Both the position numbers and the translations under genes were made by a program. The notes below the pieces were generated by a model. It did no database searches and was not told the DNA's origin. It was given only the letters and a program-made list of their open reading frames with translations. Positions 57,080 through 64,000 of a DNA stretch of 64,000 bases are shown here, in pieces; the first letter of the stretch is position 1; the number at the start of each line of letters is the position of its first letter. The stretch is taken from assembly GCA_019096195.1 (NCBI GenBank), contig JAGTXK010000103.1, positions 434,001 to 498,000 on the forward strand, given 5' to 3'. This DNA comes from Boletus sp. NGJ (taxonomy: Eukaryota; Basidiomycota; Agaricomycetes; Boletales; Boletaceae).

Positions 57080-58690
57080 TTACTTGAAGAAACTATCTAA
57101 AGTGTCATTATCACCATCTTCACAAACAATAAATCCTTTTGGAACAGGAAGCCATGTCCCATGATCTATAGACTGGTACCAAAGATCATAGTCTTTTGGT
57201 CCATTGTCATCCCTAGCAATTATTGGAGATTCAGTGAAGCGGCAGCCACTGTCATCATGGTATTTCTTCTTATAAGTGATCCTCTTCTGGGGTGGATGAG
57301 TAGGTGACCTGAATTGACTCTGATCAGTGTTATTACACTTATGCTTCACATCAGGATCATTCCACCAGGTGATAGAACCCTTTTTCAAATAGTTTATATT
57401 GCCAGCTGGAATCCCAATCTCCACACCAAGTATTCTGTTGTCAATTTTGGGGAGGATGTTAGGGCCAATGTGCTGCTCCGCAAGTTTCTGCTCAAATACA
57501 GTAGCATTCTCAACATGAAGCTCTGTCTCTGCATATTTAAGAAACCATATAAGCTGGAAAGGGGACAGATTTGGAGGGGAGGTGGATCTTTTGGGGACAG
57601 AACAAATGGGCATCATTGGAGCTAGAACCATTGGAGTTGTGGCCATAGTTGGATTACAAGCTCTGGATAAAAGATTGGCTAAAGTCTAAAGAAGAATGAT
57701 AGATGTGAGTGAGTTGATGTCTGGTGCAATGTTTGAACTTGGAGATGGTGGGGGTTGTGAAGCGACTTTTTGAGCCTGTGCCTTGCATCCCAGGTGTAAA
57801 AACATCGTCTTGTTGGCAGCATTGAATGAAAGGATGTTAGATGGCATGTTTAATGTTGCCTGGCCTTCCTTCTATGGATAGATTAGATATTTTTAGTGTG
57901 AATCTACAGAGTATACTATACCAAAGCACAGGCCCAGTCAAGCACCATTGCTGAAGTAAGCAGGATAGCAGTATCCAATGGTGCAATATATATCAGATGG
58001 CCATTATCATCATCTTTGTGTATCTTTGCAAGCTTCATGTGCCATTGAGCAAGGTGCACATCTAGATCTGAAGCTGATTGGGGTGGCAAGGGCTTGTTAG
58101 AAAACATAATAGAGAATGTCCAGATTATGATAAAAAAAAACAAATACTTAGTTATCATTAGATAAACTTGACTTTTTGTCTCTAGAGTAGCTGGTTGCTT
58201 GATGCAATGGGGGTTTCTTGATATGCTTCATGTCGACCAAAATTTTCATTGCTACACCAAGGTCACTGGCACTGGCTGCATCATGAATTTTTTGGATCAT
58301 CTCTTTGTAGTATGACTCGTTATCAATGTCCATTGCTTCACTTGTGTGCTGGCTAAACAAATTGTGAGCCAGATGACCTATACACAACTGTACTAGTAGG
58401 AACAATACCTCTTTGTCTTTGCCATAGTGAACTTGAATGAGAACCATTGCTTGCTAGAGATCTTGTACAAAGTCTGACTGTGCTTCTTGAGAATACTTTC
58501 AAGGAATTCAAGATAGTTGTTCTCGTTGAGCAGGAAAAGCAATTCCTTGGTTTTGAGGGACTTCTCTTGTTGTTTGGTAGTACTCTTGCCCTTGAATGAC
58601 TGCTTGAGTGTAGAGTAGACAGTGAGGGTGACAGTAAAGGCATACTGCCTCTCAGCCGGTTGTTCAGATATACGAGTGAGGTAGTACTAG
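57080..58690 (-). pseudogene. Orphan mushroom gene with SAM-like domain, carried by the element
   Basis: On the minus strand: RISEQPAERQYAFTVTLT, KELLFLLNENNYLEFLE, WFSFKFTMAKTK, then across a 56-bp intron EAMDIDNESYYKEMIQKI, MKILVDMKHIKKPP, ASDLDVHLAQWHMKLAKI, IAPLDTAILLTSAMVLDW, FNAANKTMFLHLG, then a SAM-like stretch (FLKYAETELHVENATVF, GPNILPKIDNRILGVEIGI, LKKGSITWWNDPDVKH) and the end DDNGPKDYDLWYQSID, GTWLPVPKGFIVCEDG, stop at 57,080. I know this domain order as an abundant mushroom family without a function. Lesions: a stop after SLSNDN (about 58,149) and a TAG after TSIILL (about 57,686). It lies wholly between the TIRs and faces the transposase. Confidence 0.7.
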
Positions 58691-58723
58691 GCAAATTGAA
58701 TCAATGTGTAGCTATAGCAAGCT

Positions 58724-58829
58724 ATGCTCACACAGGCTACCCACTCAGATGTGCCTGGGGTCCCTTCCTGGCTGTCTCTGAGGTGCAACTTTTCAGAATT
58801 AGTTTTCCACAGAGATTTGCAAATAGCTG
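58724..58829 (-). repeat. Right terminal inverted repeat of copy 1
   Basis: Inverted counterpart of 55,722-55,827, ending at TA 58,830-58,831. Confidence 0.8.
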
Positions 58830-58831
58830 TA

Positions 58832-59709
58832 ATACATGACACATGCCATAGTTCATCTGCCTGGGACAAATCCCAATAATTATAGACATTGTGGGTGGTT
58901 AATCTCATGACCTGCCAACAAACCATTGCTAGAGAGACTACAAGAGAAGAGCATTGTCAGCAGATCGATGACATGTTTGGAAGCCACTAAGAGTGACAGA
59001 AACAAAAGGAGTATATAGTACACAATGTTGGTTGAGGAGGCACAGTGACTGGATATGTATCATTAATGAATACACTTGTTGAACATTTGCAAATGGGGGT
59101 ACTCATATTATGCTGGATCCTTCAGGAATAACTACTGCAGAGATGAAAGCAAGGCAGAGGGTGAGAATACTGAATGTGCACACTGGTCAAGTGACAATGG
59201 TACACTACACATAAAAATACCTGAGCTTGGCAAACATGTCAGATGACGAACCCAAGACAGTAGAAGAGAAAGAATGAGTTATCTGGAGGATGAATGAGAG
59301 ATCTGGTTGGTTTTTATACCATGAAGATTGTTCAAACCATACATATTTATATACTGTAAGGTGAAAGGATTTATTTTCAGCCTTCTGGCACAAGAAGGTG
59401 TTCCAAAGTGACATTTGTGATGGTCACTGGCAGATGTGAACCAGCTTCCTGGATTCAGATGCAATTAGTGGGGATCAGTGTAATTAGTCATACATATTTT
59501 GGTGTGGTGATTGTTGACCTTCAAGCACTACTGTACTAATTATAATAACTTAGAGTCCCTTGACTATGGTGTGAGTGCATCTCAAATTTATTCCCACCAC
59601 ATTTGCATTTCTTTGTATGCCAAGGTCCTACAGTTGTGATTGGCAAGATGCTCTCAGAGGCAAGATGAGAGCACCAGTGTAACATAATCAGTCAGAGTGT
59701 GAAATATTA
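58832..59709. other. No gene seen
   Basis: About 880 bp between the two sibling elements. Short ORFs only; no repeat match found within the window. Confidence 0.4.
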
Positions 59710-60934
59710 TAGCTGTTTTCATTTTTCTGTGGAAAGTAAAATTTGAAAAGTCATGCCTCAGAGATGGCCAGAAAAGGACCCCAGATGTAGTTGAGTGAGC
59801 TGCATCTGAGTAAGTTCATTTTCCATCATTTTCCACTGCATTTGCCACTTGTGGTCACCCTCATCAATGCCCTGCTCTGTACCTCTCAGCATCAAGGCTC
59901 AAGTACCACTTTTATATCAAGATGACTACAGCATCAATGATATTTGTTGCACATCAGGCATTAAGAAGTCGCTTGCATACAAAATACTCTCACTTGCTTG
60001 GGTGCCGTTGAGTCCTTAGCTCAACAGATGTTAGTTTCATTTCTGCCATTGTTTAATATTGCAGTACTATCTATCTCCACGAGATCCAGCATGAAATTTG
60101 GGTAAAGCATTAAAAGTTCATTACTCTTCCAACCCTTTTGCAGACTCTCCAATGTCTTTGTATCACCTGAAAGGTCATCTCTGCTCCAGCTATGGAGTGA
60201 AATGAAGAGATGTGGGTAATCTATGAATCACATTGCAGCAGATGTACCAGATCCAAATATGAATATGCTCATTTTCATTGACAAGGCTGCCAAAGATAAA
60301 TGGACATTTGCCTGTCTACATGGGCAATCAATGTTACTTGATGTGATGGGAGCTTTTCAACATGTTCCATATCAATAAAAATCTTTGTTGCCATGAGGTC
60401 ATCTGTAGCATCACAGATTTTTCAGACCATCTCTTTGTAGTCTAGCTTGTTGTTAATATCCATTGCCTCACTTGCATGCTGACTAAAAAAGTTCATGCAG
60501 TCAGGCAACTACAAACAACTCAGAGAATCATATTCCTTCATCTTTGCCATGGTAAACTTGAACAAGAACCACTACTTCTTTGAGAGCTTGTATTAAGTCT
60601 GTCCATGCTTCTCAAGGATGCTCTTCATGAATTTGACATGGTTGTTCTTATTTAATGGAAAAAGTAATTCCTTGGTTTTTATGGACTTCTCTTGTTGCTT
60701 GACAGTGCTCTTGCTCTTGGTTGACTACTTGAGTGCTGTGTAAATGGTGAGAGCAATAGTAAAAGCATACTACTTAGGCTCAATTGGCTCATTCAACATG
60801 CCAGTATGCAAAATCAAAAGTGATGTGTCAGCTACTAGAACTATGCTACTCAGCTGCATCTGGAGTCCTTTTCCAGCTGTCTCCAAGACATGACTTTTTG
60901 AATTTTGCTCTTCATGGAGAAATGAAAACAGATG
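59710..60934 (+). mobile_element. Internally deleted relative of the two-gene element (copy 2)
   Basis: The left end TAGCTGTTTTCATTTTTCTG and, inverted, the right end CATCTGTTTTCATTTCTC match each other and copy 1, with TA outside (59,708-59,709; 60,935-60,936). The left inside matches the first half of the transposase (YSINDIC-like region, STDVSFISA, AMEXNEEMWVIYESH) to about 60,330. The right inside, on the minus strand, matches the first third of the orphan gene (about 60,340-60,790). The middle, with the end of both genes, is gone. Both parts are full of stops. Confidence 0.75.
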
Positions 60935-60936
60935 TA

Positions 60937-61613
60937 AGATTGGGGCCTGTTGGCAAAATCACCATACAGTGGGATGTGGCAACTTGGTGGCTGTCTGGCG
61001 ATGAGCAGAGATTGAAAAGTACCATGACAATGTGTAACATCCCTCTAGAGTCGCTTGGAGAAAATTTGCATCTTTATGCCACATCACAAAATTTGTCAGT
61101 TCTCTAGATATCAATAGATACAGATATAATACCTGTCAAACTCAGAGTGGCTGCCTGACTGTCAGCTTGAATATGAAAAAACTTGAGTAATGCTCGATTG
61201 CTATAGAATTGATGGTTTTTGTAGTGAATGTCATCACTCTGAGGCCCAATATTCTTCGATGGCCATGAGAAGAATGATTCTGATTGCTCATTTCTGATAT
61301 ATTGTATAACAAGCAATTTATTTCACACTACTGAATCTATATGAGGAGTACATGAATCTATCCAACAATATTGCACAATTAGCAATATATCAAGCATCTA
61401 ACAATGATGATGGTAATGGAATGGCTGTGAGGGGATTTGAGAGATTCAAGTGTGCATGAGTTGGAGCAAAAAAGTCCTGCAAAATACAACAGTGATTGAA
61501 TGAAGGTATAAAACTGAGGCTGGAACTTGGAACTTGCATTACAAGCATTCTGTGGGCAAAGGATGAGCATATTATAGTGAAGAGATGGATCTCTTACTGG
61601 CATAACATGCAAG
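60937..61613. other. No gene seen
   Basis: AT-rich sequence with a 107-codon plus ORF (60,784-61,107) that begins inside copy 2 and is not recognisable. Confidence 0.4.
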
Positions 61614-62435
61614 TCACTTGCATGTTTGACCAGACTTCCTGACTGTCCCAACAGATACCTTTTTGCCCATCTTCCATTTCTTCCCAACTTGAATGCTTGC
61701 ATCTTCATCAACATCCATCAATGGGCTGTTATTTTCATTCTCAATCACCCTGTTAGACTCCTTTGCACTGAAAACTAGAGTGGTAGATTTGTGTGCACAA
61801 TCCAGCTCTTGATTGACACCACTATTACCATTGTCCGAGTTATCTGCACCAATGTCTGTGTGCCAAGCCACAGATGTGCCCCTGCCCACTATGGATGATC
61901 TGGAATGAGAGAATGAATTCCTCACCCCTCTGACTGTTTGCTTCTTCATGAGTGTGGTGACCTCAGATGTAGGGGTGGGGTCATAATACATCTCTTGACT
62001 GAAAGTGTCATTGTCTGGGTCATTTTCACCAATGTCTGTGTGCTGAGCCACAGATGCACCCTGGGCCTCCACAGTGGTTGAACGAGAGAATGAGTCAATG
62101 GCCCTTTTGGCCATTTGCTTCTTCATGACCACAGTGTCATCTTCATCAGAGGGTTCATTGACATCATCTGTGATGCATCTGAGGCCATGTGCATTACTGA
62201 ACAAGAGCCTAGTATGATATTGTTAGAGATGGTTTGAGAGAATAATCAACTTACTTATTATAGTGCACATAAAGGTTGTTTGTCCAATTCTCGTCAGCTT
62301 CATCAGCAATAAATGTTGCAATTTTGTAATAAAAGTCAGGGAGTTTGAACAGTCCATTGGTGTCCATGAATTTGGCTTGAAAACAGATGCTGAAGTGAGT
62401 CTAAACTTATTGATCAACACTGTAATATACCACAA
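61614..62435 (-). CDS. Orphan mushroom protein with an internal duplication (3' part)
   Basis: Two minus exons can be joined: one near 62,420-62,255 (CFQAKFMDTNGLFKLPDFY, IADEADENWTNNLYVHYN) and one from about 62,204 to 61,614 (SNAHGLRCITDDVNEPSDE ... stop). The second carries a ~42-residue block twice: MKKQMAKRAIDSFSRS ... VAQHTDIGENDPDND and MKKQTVRGVRNSFSHS ... VAWHTDIGADNSDN. The end is lysine-rich (KKWKMGKKVSVGTVRK), a possible nuclear signal. Upstream exons beyond 62,450 were not found. The first exon pattern resembles a mushroom family seen near transposons. Function unknown. Confidence 0.5.
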
Positions 62436-62727
62436 TGAAATAAAAAAAACTTACATGTGTTGCAGCATATGCAATATGGTATGCATTGACGTCCATTTAT
62501 AGTTCTTGGACATTACTACAGTGGTAGGTGGATTGGCGCTTGAAGTGATTCATCCGTGCATGTAATATATAGTCTGTGACAGTCATGTTCTAACTCCACA
62601 TCTTCCTGAATAGGCTTATCATTCTAACCACATTTTCTAGGTGAATTGACAAAAATATGGCTTGAGCCCACTCACCACATGTCACTCTATAAAATAGTGA
62701 GCACATTTTTATTGTCTCTCCCCTGAC

Positions 62728-63060
62728 ATGGTTACCTGCCTAGATTGCGATACATCTTTCAACTCATGCAAAAAGCTCTCATCGCATGGTGCACAGTGTG
62801 CTAACAGCATCACTCTATCTACCATGATTTATGAGTGCAAGCGTAAGTCTAAACACTTTGGATCTGGTAACTACCAGGGGAAAAGGTTCTGTTCTCCCCC
62901 GATGGAGCATGTCTCTCTTGCTCCCAAGTCACCAGTAGCAGGACCAAGTGTCCCTTATCAAGATGACACTGGTATTGATCTTGGGGATTTGGTCAGTGAT
63001 CATGAAGTAGATAGTATTTCTTCGAAGATGTCTTGCTTTCATTTGTTACTCAAATCCTAG
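62728..63060 (+). pseudogene. N-terminal fragment of a Plavaka-type transposase
   Basis: MVTCLDCDTSFNSCKKLSS with H and C at the spacing of a C2H2-like finger, then a basic stretch (YECKRKSKHFGSG) and SPVAGPSVPYQDDTGID. Plavaka proteins begin with such a finger followed by a basic and then acidic linker. The transposase core is absent and the ORF ends at 63,060. It is divergent from the orphan gene at 61,614-62,435. Confidence 0.45.
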
Positions 63061-63385
63061 GTTTTGGCTTGCAGAGTAAAGCCACCACCTATTGTGTCTG
63101 ATTGATCAGGCAGGCACATTTGCATGCCTGCTTGGTTCCCGGACTATTTGCCAGGCAGTGCAACTCACCTTGCACACGTGCCCCGTCTCATTACAGTAAC
63201 TCCAAAAACCCTTTCCATGCTAACCCTCAATGTGGTGCGCAAAGCACACCACCACACACTGTGGGAATTCCGCTTAGCTTTGGTGGAGTTATAAATATTA
63301 CATACTCTTGGCTATGAGATTGCTCCCTAGGTCATGTGATTTGGTCCACAGGCTGTGGAGATATAATCAATATGAAACAGTAATA
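63061..63385. other. No gene; a lone Tc1 end
   Basis: Contains CAAAAACCCTTTCCATGCTA (63,203-63,222), the inverted form of the terminus of the Tc1 element that starts at 63,386, 19 of 20 bases. Nothing else recognised. Confidence 0.4.
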
Positions 63386-64000
63386 CCATGGAAAGGGTTT
63401 TTGCACTTTTGAATTGAAAAGGGTATTTGGATATTATCAGTACTTGGTATAGCCTCCTTTTGCTCTAAGCACTGCCTGAATCCTCCTAGGCATGCTTTCA
63501 ATCAATTTCTGACACTCCTCCACTGGTATCCTATCCCACTCCACTTGAACCCTTTCCCACAATTCATGAATTCCATTAGGGGGGTTTTTATGCTTTGCAA
63601 GGCTCCTCTTCAGACAACTCCAGAGATGTTCAATAGGGTTGAGGTCAGGAGATTGTGCAGGCCACACCATAGTACTGAATTCTTGCTCCTCTAGCCAGTT
63701 CTTGAACAGCCTGCAGGTGTGCTTGGGGTCATTGTCCTGCTGAAAGATAATGTTAGGAGGATTGAGACCATAATACTCCAGGATTTGCTGAAGCTCATCC
63801 TTCAAAATTTGAAGGTAGAGGTCCTCATTCATCCTACCATCAATCTTAGTAGCAAAGCCAACTCCCTCCCAAGTCATATAGCCCCACATCATCAGAGAAC
63901 CTCCTCCAAACTTGAGGGTTCCATCCACCAGCCTATCACTAAGCCCCTCACCTGCCCTCTTCCATGCCCATTTACGCCCATCTGACCCTAGGCGATTGAT
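63386..64000 (-). mobile_element. Tc1 (DD34E) transposon, cut by the window end
   Basis: The outer end is TA followed by CCATGGAAAGGGTTTTTGCA. Inside lies a minus-strand Tc1 transposase whose stop is at 63,437. The other end is beyond 64,000. The terminus has an inverted partner at 63,203-63,222, which supports this boundary. Confidence 0.7.
63437..64000 (-). CDS. Tc1 transposase, C-terminal two thirds, open to the window end
   Basis: The frame is open from the window edge to the stop at 63,437 (about 187 residues): INRLGSDGRKWAWKR, GGGSLMMWGYMTWEGVG, NIIFQQDNDPKHTCRL (second Asp), STMVWPAQSPDLNPIEHLW (final Glu), RIQAVLRAKGGYTKY. The Asp-to-Glu spacing fits DD34E of Tc1. It catalyses cut-and-paste transposition at TA sites. 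No lesion is visible in the part that can be seen, unlike all other transposases here, so it may be a young or active copy; the first Asp and the DNA-binding part are outside the window. Confidence 0.88.
   Translation of the reverse strand: MNRLGSDGRKWAWKRAGEGLSDRLVDGTLKFGGGSLMMWGYMTWEGVGFATKIDGRMNEDLYLQILKDELQQILEYYGLNPPNIIFQQDNDPKHTCRLFKNWLEEQEFSTMVWPAQSPDLNPIEHLWSCLKRSLAKHKNPPNGIHELWERVQVEWDRIPVEECQKLIESMPRRIQAVLRAKGGYTKY

Larger units (their letters stand above)
55722..58829 (+). mobile_element. Two-gene Tc1-like TIR element (copy 1)
   Basis: The left end starts CAGCTGTTTGCAAATTTC and the right end, inverted, CAGCTATTTGCAAATCTC. The inverted match extends about 105 bp inward (for example CTGAAAAGTTGCACCT on the left and the same on the right). 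TA flanks both ends (55,720-55,721 and 58,830-58,831). Inside are a plus-strand transposase (55.83-56.93 kb) and a minus-strand orphan gene (57.08-58.69 kb), which converge. The element is 3,108 bp. CAG ends and a TA duplication fit Tc1/mariner. Confidence 0.8.

Noticed and set aside
1-64000. CRISPR arrays, bacterial operons, rRNA genes
   Set aside because: No regularly spaced short repeats, no Shine-Dalgarno pattern and spliced genes throughout; the sequence is eukaryotic. No rRNA sequence was recognised.

Overview
The window looks like a chromosomal segment of a mushroom-forming basidiomycete (Agaricomycetes). The evidence is the short GT-AG introns (mostly 45-65 bp), the mixture of Plavaka, hAT, Tc1/mariner and copia elements, several orphan protein families that I know only from mushroom genomes, and host genes such as a STAND NTPase with ankyrin repeats, a class III chitinase and an ER DnaJ protein. 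Everything here is read by eye; no database search was run.

Layout. 1-9.9 kb is transposon-derived: an LTR fragment, a broken copia element, orphan families (a proline-repeat protein, a cysteine-cluster/coiled-coil gene, two minus-strand relics) and a minisatellite. 10-25 kb is mostly host DNA: a scrambled copy of the epoxide hydrolase gene found at 45 kb, a divergent pair of large unrecognised genes (12.6-14.7 kb minus, 15.2-18.6 kb plus), and a NACHT/ankyrin gene (19.6-24.8 kb minus). 25-40 kb is a transposon nest: a Plavaka element split by an LTR, hAT-1, hAT-2 inserted in an older ORF, and small TA-flanked MITEs. 40.5-54 kb is a second host island: a short-chain dehydrogenase, a multi-pass membrane protein, an epoxide hydrolase, a chitinase, an ER DnaJ co-chaperone and a small unknown ORF. 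54-64 kb is again transposon-rich, with an LTR, two relatives of a two-gene Tc1-like element, a Plavaka-type N-terminal fragment and a Tc1 transposase cut by the window end.

The host genes do not form a clustered pathway. The most interesting structure is the element at 55,722-58,829. It has long inverted repeats (about 105 bp) starting CAG and flanked by TA, a Tc1/IS630-type DDE transposase on the plus strand, and a second converging gene of a mushroom-restricted orphan family on the minus strand. A smaller relative at 59,710-60,934 keeps the same ends and the outer part of both genes but has lost the middle, which argues that both genes belong to one mobile unit. A transposase paired with an opposite-strand orphan gene may recur around the Plavaka element. 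Other notable items are the NACHT gene with seven ~95-residue ankyrin super-modules and one in-frame stop, the inverted partial duplicate of the epoxide hydrolase, and three palindromic MITEs of pogo/Tc1 type.
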